DNA from: Eleginops maclovinus
Lineage: Eukaryota; Chordata; Actinopteri; Perciformes; Eleginopidae
Direction: 5' to 3'
DNA: 64,000 bases
Assembly (NCBI RefSeq): GCF_036324505.1
Contig: NC_086350.1
Location: 20,703,032 to 20,767,031, forward strand
Shown: piece after piece, positions 44,511 through 64,000 of the stretch
Layout of the letters: each line of letters opens with the position of its first letter
Position numbering within the stretch: the stretch's first letter is position 1
The notes under the pieces: generated by a model
What the model saw: only the letters and a program-made list of their open reading frames with translations
What the model was told of the DNA's origin: nothing
Databases searched by the model: none
Program-made: the position numbers and the translations under genes

Positions 44511-44556
<46 letters not shown>

Positions 44557-44567
44557 TGGGTGTGTGT

Positions 44568-44606
<39 letters not shown>

Positions 44607-44623
44607 TCTGTCTGTGTCTGTGT
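44511..44623. repeat. Interrupted (TG)n microsatellite
   Basis: About 113 bp of TG repeats with GGG interruptions near 44552-44570 and TCTC interruptions after 44605. It accounts for the long Cys/Val and Thr/His frames on both strands. Confidence 0.97.
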
Positions 44624-45316
44624 CATAGCATTGGTTGTGTGGAATGAAAACAAATTGGGAGAATCCTGTGTATGTATGAAAGGATAGATATCCTGTTGGG
44701 CAAAAGGAAAAAAATGACATGTATATCCAAAATGTATGAGAAACAAAGTCCTTTGGATCCTATTAGGGCGCTGTGGGGGCAATTAAAATGGTGGTGGATC
44801 CAGATGAACACACACAGAGAAACACACCTAAATGCACATACAGTAAAGCCCTGTATTTCATTGTGTTCAACTGCAGAAAATATCATCAGGATTCACAAAA
44901 CCCAAGACAATACTCAAAACTCAAATTTAATGCCATGGTCTTTGGGGGATAAGTCGTATTGATTGGAACATCTTTGACACAGTCATGGTTTAGGCAACAG
45001 TATGGCCAGTATACACAATTCACTGCAGATAAAAATACTATATATCCTCTTTAGTCATTTTGGTGGTTATATACTGTAGTAATCACCTTGTGTGTTTAAA
45101 GAGAATGGACAGGGTCAACGATAGACTAGGACGGCCTAAAAATATTACATCTTGCTTGTTATCATTGACAGCAGCATAATATTTCAACAGGTTTTGATTA
45201 TTTAAAGTTCTTGCCAAAAACTATACTTGAGTTTTTTTGGAACTCCACCAATTACTTTACTTTGTTTAATATGTTAAATGTGAAAGTAAAAAAGAATGTA
45301 CAGGTCATAGGGGTAA
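44624..45316. other. Non-coding, nothing recognised
   Basis: About 0.7 kb between two microsatellites. Short frames overlap the TG array. No exon or repeat family is seen. Confidence 0.5.
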
Positions 45317-45419
45317 TACTACTACTACTACTACTAATACTACTACTGCTACTACTGCTACTACTTCTACTACTTCTACTACTTCTACTACAGCTACTAC
45401 TTCTACTACTACTACTACT
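45317..45419. repeat. Imperfect (TAC)n trinucleotide repeat
   Basis: About 103 bp of TAC/ACT units with scattered variant triplets (AAT, GCT, TTC, CAG). One frame reads as a Leu run and the reverse strand as a Ser run, so the ORFs here are repeat artefacts. The scattered variants suggest an old tract partly stabilised by interruptions. Confidence 0.95.
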
Positions 45420-46994
45420 CAAGTTATCCCTCAGGCAGGAAACTGGATGGTTAAAAATATCAGGGCGTTTGGAAGTAGAAAGAAGTAAGCCTACCGAGGC
45501 CTCTTGCTCCTCCCCTTGCACGAAGCTAGTAGCTCTACATTACTACTAGCAAAACACATACATTCCTGACTTATCTGTTTACACTTGTGTTGCTTGTGGG
45601 TGATGTAGGTGTCATATTTTAACAAAGAAAAGAATAAGGGAAATTATTTTTCACTTTTAAGTCAGACAAATAGAGTCCAATGCTAAATCAGGGCGGCAAT
45701 TCCAGTTTCAAGTTAATTTATTTGCAAATCTAGTCTGCTGTGAGCATGAGTCAGCAGCTCAAGTAACCATCTTAGAGGTTAAAAACAAGAAGAACTTTCA
45801 GTATCAAATCTAAATACCATATATTTTTGTAGACACTTTACTAAAAACATAAAATGCCATCATATGTTTCACTGACATCTGGTTATACATTAAAAAATCC
45901 CTGTTCTCATAAAATCAAAGGTTGTAAAAAAAACATATAACCTACATTGTAAACGTTCTCATCTTGTCATGATCATTTTAATGTCTGCCCTCCTACACAG
46001 ACATTATCAGTTCTTTGCTAAGTCAAGTAACTTTCCAACTTGAACGTACAGCAGCAGAAGCAGCCTTCACCCACCCACTGCAAAAACAGAGGTAAGTGCT
46101 CAAGCCTCTTCACATTCAGACTAGCAGGGAGAATAAATTGTATGTGCTTTTGATGTTGAGAGTTAGCAAGAAGCATCCGTGGTGGAGTCAACCACTTGAC
46201 AAGTGTATTAGCAATTAAAGTGGTTTGTTTTTTTAATGTTTATAAATAAATAAAAGTCCTTTTTTTCACAATAAATTATTTGAGCATTCCAATGTCTGAC
46301 TCCTTTGTCTTGCAAAACTACGATATTCATATCACAAATCAATGGTACAATTGTTCTTCAGGTGAGAAAGGGAATAGAAGGCCTCAAGTGTTTGAGACAA
46401 ACACACACATACACTCTCAGACATACAGTACACACCATAAATAATGTGCTCCTCACAAACAACTGAACTGAATTACAAGCTTATAATGATATCTGGTTTA
46501 AAATTCACTGCTCGACACTACTGTCACAGCTACTAATGGCTTTTTAATGTCCAGTGTTGTGAAAGATACTTTAAACATTTCTCCAATATTTCTACGTTCT
46601 CAATTGAAGAAGGAGGATAATGTTGCTGAATGGCAGTTAATCAACAAAAAAACAGTGGTGGCTGATATTGTAAAGCCGTGTAAGGACATGAATCCATATA
46701 GCATTTATTTATGTTACAAAAGCACTGGAATTAAGCTATGGGCAAACTTTTTATTTCTATGAAAACAATACTAGACAACACCATATTATCATTATAACCA
46801 CCAATGTATGAAAGATTAGCACAACCCCAATTTTACTAGCTTTTACCTAATATATATATTTGACAATATTTTTTCACTATGGGGTCCAACAGGAAAATGA
46901 TGAGTTTTTAGATGAATGAAAGAATTTGAATGATCCCTTAACTAATAACTAAAACAGGTTTGATCACTTTTTTAGTGCTTAAGGTAATCACATA
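45420..46994. other. Non-coding stretch, no gene recognised
   Basis: AT-rich, with no recognised exon. Splice-donor-like GAG|GTAAGT at 46089-46094 on the plus strand follows a short open stretch, but I see no supporting homology. Confidence 0.5.
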
Positions 46995-47275
46995 CATTAT
47001 TAAGAAGAAGACAGAAGAAGACATACTTTTATTAATCCCTTACAGGGAAATTGCTTTCTCTACTCTGTTGTGTTGACACACATTAGACACACAGAGGATA
47101 TACATGCACAAACACAGAGGAAATACATGCACACACAACCACATGAAGAGGAGAGGTGGCAGAGCAGAGAGGCAGGTACCCGGCGCCAAGGGAGCAGATA
47201 GAGGTTAGGTGCCTTGCTCAAGGGCACCTCGGCAGTGGCCTAGGAGGAGAACTGGCACCTCTCCAGCTACCAGCT
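46995..47275 (-). mobile_element. 5'-truncated tRNA-type SINE of teleost kind
   Basis: The right part carries GTGCCTTGCTCAAGGGCACC, TCGGCAGTGG and GGCACCTCTCCAGCTACCAG, a block I recognise from common fish SINEs. The left part, TTTATTAATCCCTTACAGGG-AAATT, is the reverse of a LINE-like 3' tail (AATTTCCC...GGATTAATAAA), followed by GTCTTCTTCT-type tail repeats. The element is therefore on the minus strand. The tRNA-like head, expected to the right of about 47275, is missing. A CA-rich insertion sits in the middle. Confidence 0.65.
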
Positions 47276-47935
47276 CACTCCATATTTTAAATATGCACAA
47301 TAAGGTCATTGGATGTTATTTGTGCCAAAACTTTTTTCATACTACAACAAAGGGAAAATCTGTCCTACCTCCAATTGTCTGATGGGGATATTCTTAACCT
47401 TACCAAACAAATCTTCTCCATTTTTTGGGGCATAATATTTAATGGACCGACATGAGAGTGATATCAAGAGGGGAAAAAAGTATATATATATATATATATA
47501 TATATTCCCTTTGTGTAGGGGCTTTTGTGTTTGCAGAAGAGTTGATCCACTGGAGTAATGATAGAACATACAGCAGAAATGTATACTAGTATATAATTCA
47601 AAAAGATTTCTGCAGGTATGAGTTTTACAAAATAAGTAGGCTATGTAACCATGGTGACATATTATAGGTGTGTGCATCAGACAGCAAGAGTCTTGCTGCA
47701 CTGAAGCCACACTATGCCAAGGCAGAATATCATAAATCAGAGAATAGAGCCAGGATAATACAAGCCTGTGTCCTCTTTTGGTTTGAATAGAATGGAACTG
47801 TAATGGATGTGCATGTTCTTGTCCTGAATACCTGAACATGATATGCTGTAAAGCTCTGTAGATAAAGATAAATCTGAAGTGACATCAAAGACTTTGTGAA
47901 ATTGCTCATGCTTCCTTGAATCCAACCGAGACATA
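47276..47935. other. Non-coding, (TA)n inside
   Basis: Apart from the (TA)n tract, nothing is recognised. The 165-codon minus-strand frame across 47342-47839 reads through the TA tract and has no recognised domain. Confidence 0.45.
47481..47505. repeat. (TA)12 microsatellite
   Basis: 25 bp of alternating TA, which appears as a Tyr/Ile alternation in the minus-strand frame. It is a simple repeat. Confidence 0.95.
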
Positions 47936-48157
47936 CAGCTCCAGAAAAAATTAAGAGACCACCGCAGCATTATCAGTTTATCTGGTTTTATTATTTATAG
48001 GTATGTCCTTGAGTTAAATGTCTTTCGTTTTTTTTTCTTTGTATTTTATAAACTACGAACAACATTTCTCTGTGTTGGGATTCAACAGACACTGGAATGG
48101 CTGCCATACATGTAGTAGAACAATATGGACTGGTCTCTTCATTTTTTTCCGGAGCTG
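47936..48157. mobile_element. 222-bp MITE of Tc1/mariner type with TA flanks
   Basis: The left end CAGCTCCAGAAAAAATTAAG followed by AGACCA and the right end TGGTCTCTTC followed by ATTTTTTTCCGGAGCTG are inverted copies of about 26 bp with a few differences. Both ends abut TA (47934-47935 and 48158-48159), the target-site duplication typical of Tc1/mariner elements. It has no coding capacity and its termini differ from those of the Tc1 element at 9691. It was presumably mobilised by a different transposase. Confidence 0.85.
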
Positions 48158-56289
<8,132 letters not shown>

Positions 56290-56575
56290 CAAACACCTTG
56301 TTGGTAGTGCATTTTTTTTTTTCAATCAGGAGGTTGTGGGTTCGATTGTGGTTTTACAGTCAACATGACGATTTATCCTTGGGCACTTAATGCTAATTTG
56401 TTCCCAACAGCATGGGCAATGGTGGGTGTATGTTGGCTTCCTTGAGCAGGTGGCACCTTGCATGGCAGCCCCTGCGTCTGTATGGATGGGTGAATGATGA
56501 CTTGTATAAGTAAAAGTGCTTCGAGGAGAGGCAATGACTGGATTAAATGATTTATAAATACAGTCAATTAACCGA
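56290..56575 (+). mobile_element. tRNA-headed SINE, degenerate
   Basis: A Pol III B-box-like GGGTTCGATTG lies at 56338-56348. Downstream come GTCAACATGACGATTTATCC, GGGCAATGGTGGGTGTATG, GAGCAGGTGGCACCTTGCAT and GGGTGAATGATGACTTGTA, then a tail (TGGATTAAATGATTTATAAATACAGTC) like that of fish tRNA-derived SINEs. The A box is poorly preserved and interrupted by a T run at 56312-56321. The left border is approximate. Confidence 0.7.
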
Positions 56576-58687
<2,112 letters not shown>

Positions 58688-58732
58688 CTGGGGGATGAGG
58701 AAAGCCAAGAGGAGGCGGACTCCAATCTCCAT
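58688..58732 (-). CDS. First coding exon, signal-peptide start of an unidentified secreted or membrane protein (partial)
   Basis: On the minus strand ATG (58732-58730) opens MEIGVRLLLAFLIPQ, then a consensus donor CAG|GTAAGAC follows (intron bases at 58687 downward). The exon ends on a whole codon (phase 0). The start context is strong, with A at -3 and G at +4 (ATCATGG). One positive residue followed by a LLLAFLI core is a typical, though short, signal-peptide n- and h-region, so the cleavage site would lie in the next exon. The surrounding DNA is CpG-rich, with CCAAT boxes upstream. I do not recognise the gene: many neural adhesion and receptor genes have this layout of a tiny signal exon before a huge intron. 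No second exon can be assigned with confidence. A chance ORF is possible but less likely. Confidence 0.55.
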
Positions 58733-59040
58733 GATGGGGTTTTGAAATTTCTCGCGGTGTGAAACAGAAAACAGATTCAAGACAGGATGATGTAGGCTGG
58801 GTCAGCTCTGCTCATAATTCCACTGTCCAAGCGCCTGGGAGAGAGGAAAGCCTTTCGCCGTGAACCTCCAGCTGCCAACTTCCCCAAAACACAACTGCAG
58901 TCTGATCAGCAAAGCATTGGATAATGGTGCCGAGACCACAGCCAATAGATTTATGAGGAGCGAGAGGAGGGGGGGGGTGAGACGGAGGGAGAGGGGAGTG
59001 GTGGTGGGGTGAGGAGAGGGCTCTATCTACAGTAAGTGGA
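58733..59040 (-). promoter_or_regulatory. Presumed 5' UTR and promoter of the minus-strand gene
   Basis: This is the region immediately upstream of the ATG on the minus strand. It holds CCAAT on the minus strand (plus ATTGG at 58916-58920), an inverted CCAAT at 58942-58946 and a purine-rich, G-run-containing block (58955-59020) that reads as a pyrimidine tract on the minus strand. There is no clear TATA box. CpG is moderately enriched. The transcription start cannot be fixed from sequence alone. Confidence 0.4.
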
Positions 59041-59574
59041 GGGTCATCATCACTATTTTTTTTGTTATGTAGCCCACCCAATTATTTTGCGTAGTTTTGA
59101 GGCGCAGCAGTATAAGTTCGAAGATGCATCATCATGGGTCGTTTGTTTTCCCCTCATCAGACAGCTTTATAGCACTTATTGCAGCATCTATTATCCGGGC
59201 CCCCTTTTAAAGGTTGATTTACGGCTCCCACCGTCATATATTTAAGCCTCTATTAAATGCATCCTGTGTATGAGTGTGCTCAATACAGAGAGAGAAAAAC
59301 TTCGGTAATCATTTTAGAGTTGTGCAACATTACAATAAAATTACAGTAAAAACATATAATGCCACAAAATATGTTGAGAACGCCATAGATTGCAATCTTC
59401 TCTCTCTGAATGTGATATAAACCGTAGATTTTGTTTATTCATCACAGTTTCCACTTCGTCCCAGCTCTGTAATGAATTTGTGTAGGGAATTTAATTTGGT
59501 TGTTTGTCAGATGGAGCGTTTCCCTGTTTTTTCTGAATACCTCCAGGATTTTATAGTCTTACATGAAATGAGTG
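59041..59574. other. Upstream flank, nothing recognised
   Basis: AT-rich DNA beyond the presumed promoter. No exon or repeat family is recognised. Confidence 0.5.
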
Positions 59575-59700
59575 TAAGGCTGCAACGATTACTTGCATTA
59601 TCAATTAGTCCACCAAGATAAGCTCCATTTATCTCTTAATTGTTTGGCTTATAAAATGTCAGGAATCTTGTAAAAGTCTAAAAATTGTTGGTTTACAAAA
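59575..59700 (+). repeat. Degenerate interspersed repeat (GCTGCAACGATTA family)
   Basis: TAAGGCTGCAACGATTAC, TTGCATTATCAATTAGTC and TTAATTGTTTGGCTTATAAA followed by ATGTCAG match the order and spacing of a very common fish repeat that begins GGGCTGCAACTAACGATTA. Only the start of the family consensus is preserved. Its class is uncertain. Confidence 0.6.
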
Positions 59701-60157
59701 AAAAGCCTAAATGCCGATTAAACCTTACTGGAGCACAAATGTTGTTTAATCCCAGATCTAAAAAGCGTTTGTGTAATAGTTCAAACCATCAATCACATTT
59801 ATATGCCTTTTTTTATATGCTGTCTTTAGCTAGTATTTGGCGGCAGAAAATATCGCTTAATGATAATGTCAATTATACAGGACGCCACACATTCACAAGT
59901 GAGTTATCACCAAAATAAGTACATGGTGAGTAGTTGGACAAAATGAGGGACAACTGGTGAGCTTTTTGCTGGAGCACAGATCTAGAAGATAGTTTCCTCA
60001 TGACTGGGAGCAGATGGTGCATGTGTCAACCATTGATTGTCATGTGGGGTCCTGTTGCTGTTGCTTCCTCTTGCTTGTCATTGCCTCATGGTGTAAGGTG
60101 TCTTCCCAGATGATGGGTTTTTCTCTTCTCTTTGAATGACCGTTCCATGTTTGGGAT
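59701..60157. other. Non-coding, possibly more LINE-derived sequence
   Basis: No exon is seen. The portion after 59940 may belong to the 3' part of the neighbouring LINE relic on the minus strand, but no coding match is clear. Confidence 0.4.
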
Positions 60158-60620
60158 TTGTCCATCATCCATTCACCAGACATCGCCCAGCAAGCTGACT
60201 CATTGCTGCCTCATAAAAGAGTAGAGACTGCGAAGATGTGCTCTCTCCAGGTCTGCTGTGTGTATAATCATTTTCCTCCAGGGGATGCCCAGTATGCGCC
60301 TCAGGCAGTGCAGATGGAAGCTGATCTTGATGTGGTCCGAGGTTTTCTACCATGCAGGACTGTGCTAATGACAAATGCTCTGTATATCTGTGTGTTCTTG
60401 TAAATCATGATAGTACAATGGTCACAAATATACCTTAGCTATGAGAGAAGAAGCTGCTTTTGTGATGTGACAGCGGATGCATGGTTCAGCGACAGGTCAT
60501 TGGTGAAGGCGGACCCAAGGTTTGTGAAAGTGCTTACTGCTTCAGTGTGTAGTTGTTCATGGTAATCGAGGGAGAAGGCATTCAGTGCCCAGTATTTTTT
60601 CAGACTGATGGTCAGAATGA
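60158..60620 (-). pseudogene. LINE ORF2 relic (reverse-transcriptase C-terminal region)
   Basis: On the minus strand, FHLHCLRRILGIPW (60319-60278) is a clear match to the post-polymerase motif of LINE proteins (FHxRCLRxILGIxW), followed by DLERAHLRSLYSFMRQQ. Upstream, in a different frame, AVSTFTNLGSAFTND (within 60481-60543) matches the YLGS motif that follows the reverse-transcriptase core. Stops and frameshifts separate the pieces. The catalytic DD motif lies upstream of what is preserved. It is a non-functional fragment, and the LINE clade cannot be fixed. Confidence 0.75.
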
Positions 60621-61311
60621 AACCCTGACATGCTTGGGCATGAACCTCTAATGTTGCTCAAAAAGGGGGCCCTACCATTACACTGGACGGCATTTTTCTT
60701 CATAATGAAAAGCATTGGCACTTTACTTCATTTTGAGCCTTTATTATGTACTGATAACGCTATAAAGATTACTTAAAAACCAAATCTGCTGCTCAAAAAG
60801 GAACAATATACATTTGTTGATTTATTGTTTGCTATTTAGTGTCAATATGTAATATGAAAATGACTGAGCTTGAGAGCTGCAGACAGTCTTGAGATATTGA
60901 AAAGTTTTGGAAGACATTGTTGGTTTGGCCTTTAAGAAGTCAGTCCTTGCTCAGGTGCCCTTCAGAAAAAAACTCAATAGCTACAGCCTCGCTCTTCTAT
61001 AACTGACTGTGACCTCTGAGTTTCCAGTTGGAAATAATCGATTAACTACCACATAATTATAAAAGTGGAAGACGGCTCATTTAAATTCAACCCTGTGGCT
61101 CACTAAAGTCCATACAAAATATAACCGCATGCATACAGTAGATTAATATTAGTCTTTGTATGGCTTCATAAAGTCAGGTAGGGCAGTCACCAGAGTATTT
61201 GGACTGTTGCATAATTAATTTAAAGGTTGATGCAACTAAAATGTTTTCTAGCATCTGAAATTACAAGAGGATTATTATGATTGCATAATTTTCATCCTTA
61301 AGTCTTGAAAG
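60621..61311. other. Non-coding, nothing recognised
   Basis: About 0.7 kb without an exon or repeat family that I can name. Confidence 0.5.
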
Positions 61312-61666
61312 TGCCCTATTATGCACATTTTGAGGTTCACATTGTATTTTGTGTCTCTTCTGTGACATGTTTACGGGCTTAAATGTTCAAAAAGTGCTCT
61401 GTTTTTCTCATACTGCCTGTGCTGCAGCACCTCTTTTCCCCCTTTGCCTGAAACCATAGTCGAGGCTGCTCTGATTGGTTAGCTGGTCGCCTCTGTTGTG
61501 ATTTGTCCCATCACCCTTAATCTATATTCTACAATGGGGTGGAAAACTAGCCAATGGAAGCGCAAGTGTTACATAGTGATGTAATTATGTTACATAAGTG
61601 AACAAAGGAGTCAAATCAAGGCGTTTCAGATGTGGAGGGAAAACCCCCAAAAAGCTCAATAGGGCC
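61312..61666. mobile_element. MITE, copy C (best preserved)
   Basis: It begins GCCCTATTATGCACATTTTG and ends AAAAAGCTCAATAGGGCC, inverted versions of each other. The interior shares GTTCACATTGTATTTTGTG, CTTAAATGTTCAAAAAGTGC, GATGTAATTATGTTACATAA and GTGAACAAAGGAGTC with the copy at 20251-20608. It also has CTGCTCTGATTGGTTAGC, a block I recall from the fish consensus. About 355 bp, non-coding. Confidence 0.75.
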
Positions 61667-62770
61667 TCTGTACTTCATTAAAAAAAGGGGTCTTTGTTGA
61701 TTGATGGTCAAAGTTTAGATATCCAGACACAACGGAGTGATTTCAATGAGCACACTAACTTTTTCTCATTCTAGGCCTAAAGGTCAGATATGTCTTAAGG
61801 TAGCCCATCAGTCTTTCTTAAGGGGCAGTGCTGTGAAAGAGTACACTTAATCTTCATGCAAAGTACCCTTAACCTCCAACCAGACACACTACACGGAATG
61901 AAACAGACAAATGAGTCCGCTGTACAGAGGAAGAACAAAGATAAAGGCAACCTCCCTCTGCCTCCATATTGTATCGTACTGTCCCACACATAAAAAAACA
62001 TGTTATATGGGTGTATATAATGCGAAGACAGATTTTTGCATACATTCATTTTGAGTATGGGAAAAGAGCAAGGTTAGCTTGAGACAAAACTCAGGTGATG
62101 GTTTCTATGTCTCCCTCATTGCCTTTCCTTTCGTAATGGAAGTGAAAAATGAGGTTAGGAATTGTTGTGACGCCGGAGGAATTGCTTTTCCTGCACTATT
62201 TTTCTGCCATATTCATTTATCAGTTAAGTAAAGCCATTTGGAACATATCGGGCAGCTGTGGAGGAACCAGTGCACTCTGCAAGAAAGAAAGATGACTAAA
62301 ATAATCAAATATAATGACGTGTAGTGGATGAAGAATAAAATGTCAAACAGTTTATAAAAGTTTCTGTCTGATGGTTCCATTTCATCCCTAGAGATTTTAG
62401 ATATTGGGAAACACAGAAACAAAGTCATTTCGAGTTTGTAAGCCATGGCTGAGTGGAATCAACAAATCATGACAGAAATGTCTGTTTTGTGGCACAGAAC
62501 GAGAGGTGTTGGCTCGGATAGTTTGACAGCTTTTAGGCTCAAATTAATTAGCTCAAAAGGCTCATGACTCAGTTTTGCAAACACAAAAACAGAGGGAATC
62601 TTAATTGCAATTTTAACAGCTTTATTTTCTATGGAAATCGGCTAATTGTAATGCTTTTCTGTCAACTGAACTGAGTTTTTGAATTCTCATCAAACCCAAC
62701 ATTGTGTTTTCTGTCATTCCCTTCTTGGATGTGTGTGAGGAACTGAGCAAATAAAGCACATGAAACACAG
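61667..62770. other. Non-coding, nothing recognised
   Basis: Anonymous AT-rich sequence. The segment at 62490-62580 has TTAATTAGCTCAAAAGG and a nearby TGACTCAG (AP-1-like) and could be regulatory. No exon is seen. Confidence 0.45.
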
Positions 62771-62896
62771 GCAGGAGAGAGAGAAACTCCCTCTGACGTG
62801 AAATTGGGATTTTAGCCTTAGCGGACTGTTTACGTGCACAAAAAACTATATAAGACAGTACAGAAAAGGGAAACCTCCAAAAAACATAAATGGGCC
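62771..62896. mobile_element. MITE, copy D (one half only)
   Basis: GCAGGAGAGAGAGAAACTCC, TTTACGTGCACAAAAAACTA and GGAAACCTCCAAAAAACATAAA followed by TGGGCC align with the right half of the copy at 20251-20608 (GGGAGAGAAACTCC, CTACATGCACTCAAAC, CCCCAAAAGCAAAATAAGGCC). The left half is missing. Confidence 0.6.
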
Positions 62897-64000
62897 GATT
62901 TAAGCTTAACACAAACCTGGATCCTTTACCATATTACAACCTCAATACGTTTACTTCCCCTGCCTGGTATATTCACAACCTTCTTTTTCAAGTTCTACAG
63001 GTGTTTTGTAAATACGTCCCCAAGACCCAACCAATGTAACCCTAATGACACCAGTGAGACATCACCAGGGTTACTGTTCAGACCTTTGAAAGCTCACTCT
63101 ACAACAGCTGAAGGATTGCACGGGTTAATAGTATATCTTGAGATGAGTAAATTGAACATTGATATTTGAGTTGTCAGTGGCATAGGCTTGAATAACTTAA
63201 ATGACTTTAAAGGTTTACAACAACAGCCATTGTGTCTAGAGCATTAATGCGTACTGGTCTTTCCTCCTACAGCCTCTACACAATGCAAAATCTCTATGGT
63301 CCTGAAGCCTTGAACTGCAGCACAATATAACCATGTATACATGTTTCTAATTATTCAGATTCATTAGGCCAATCATCCGTAACAACAACATGAACACACA
63401 GGGGACACATGGGGAAGCAATTAGCTCCATTTATCTGATTCAGGCCACAAAACCTGCCGTCTCCCTCGTTCGCTCTCCCTCTCTGTGTTTTTCTCCATAG
63501 CCATAGCCAGTTATCACAGAATACTGTATGTTTTCTAGCTCATCCTACCTGAGTAATATTGCCACTAGATGGGGTTAAAGTATTCATACAAGATATACAC
63601 TAATAATCTCTAAGTAAAAGAGAGAAACAACTACCTCTGATGTCCTCTCTTTCTTTTTTCAATAGGGGAGAAGGACCACTTTTTAAAAAAACAACAACTG
63701 ACAAGTGGAAGACACAGTACAAAGCCCCAGACATGAGCCCATTCTATATCCAGAGGCCTACACTGAGAACCCTCCGTCTTCCCTGATAAAACTGTGGATG
63801 AAGGGATATTCCTATTGTAACGCACCCTGTATTTTCTTTCCTCGCACACTGTCTTCCTTCACATACAGCAGACATGATTGACAGAGAGAGGTGAGGCAGA
63901 CGCCATGTTTCCTGAGAGGATGAAGACTGGATCACTGAAACTGACATCCTGACGCCACACAAGAAAATCTTTATGCCTGGGGACAACAAAAGTTGAAACT
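62897..64000. other. Non-coding, nothing recognised
   Basis: About 1.1 kb of anonymous sequence to the window end. Short frames on both strands overlap and have no recognised domain. Confidence 0.5.

Noticed and set aside
45211..45549. Poly-Leu / poly-Ser ORFs
   Set aside because: They are translations of the TAC trinucleotide repeat, not genes.
47342..47839. 165-codon minus-strand ORF
   Set aside because: It reads through the (TA)n tract and has no recognised domain; treated as chance.

Overview
The window looks like vertebrate nuclear DNA, most probably from a ray-finned (teleost) fish. It is AT-rich and has no long conserved open reading frames. It carries long (CA)n/(TG)n microsatellites, a decayed IR/DR-type Tc1 transposon and several short terminal-inverted-repeat elements of kinds I recognise from fish genomes. 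Family names come from remembered consensus sequences, not from a database search.

Layout. Positions 1-9690 are non-coding, with a hAT-like relic (about 2810-3170), a perfect 46-bp palindrome (4145-4190) and a small MITE (6442-6549). Positions 9691-11179 hold a dead Tc1 element. From 11180 to about 30180 there are single-copy-looking non-coding stretches, a second copy of the same MITE (20251-20608), a different MITE (25872-26510) and a LINE 3' tail (28662-28740). A large compound CA array lies at 30182-30445. From 30446 to 58000 the sequence is mostly anonymous, with TG, TAC and TA microsatellites, a 5'-truncated SINE (46995-47275), a TA-flanked MITE (47936-48157), a pure (TG)63 tract (52781-52906) and a tRNA-headed SINE (56290-56575).

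The only coding feature I can support is near the right end, on the minus strand. It is a short first coding exon (58688-58732) reading MEIGVRLLLAFLIPQ, with a good Kozak context and a consensus CAG|GTAAGA donor, inside a CpG-rich patch. It looks like the signal-peptide exon of a secreted or membrane protein. I cannot name the gene. If this is right, much of the window to its left (at least 58 kb) may be its first intron, and the sequence to its right is the promoter and upstream region. That upstream region holds a LINE reverse-transcriptase relic (60158-60620) and two more copies of the short MITE family.

I found no tRNA, rRNA, CRISPR, operon or other prokaryotic-type feature and no viral gene. 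The listed ORFs of 60-170 codons are explained by chance or by simple repeats, apart from those lying inside transposon relics. I did not find a convincing new biological system. The best leads are the unidentified first exon, the perfect palindrome, several conserved-element-like stretches rich in homeodomain-type TAATTA/ATTA sites, and a TATA-box-like site ahead of a 169-codon ORF at 21068.
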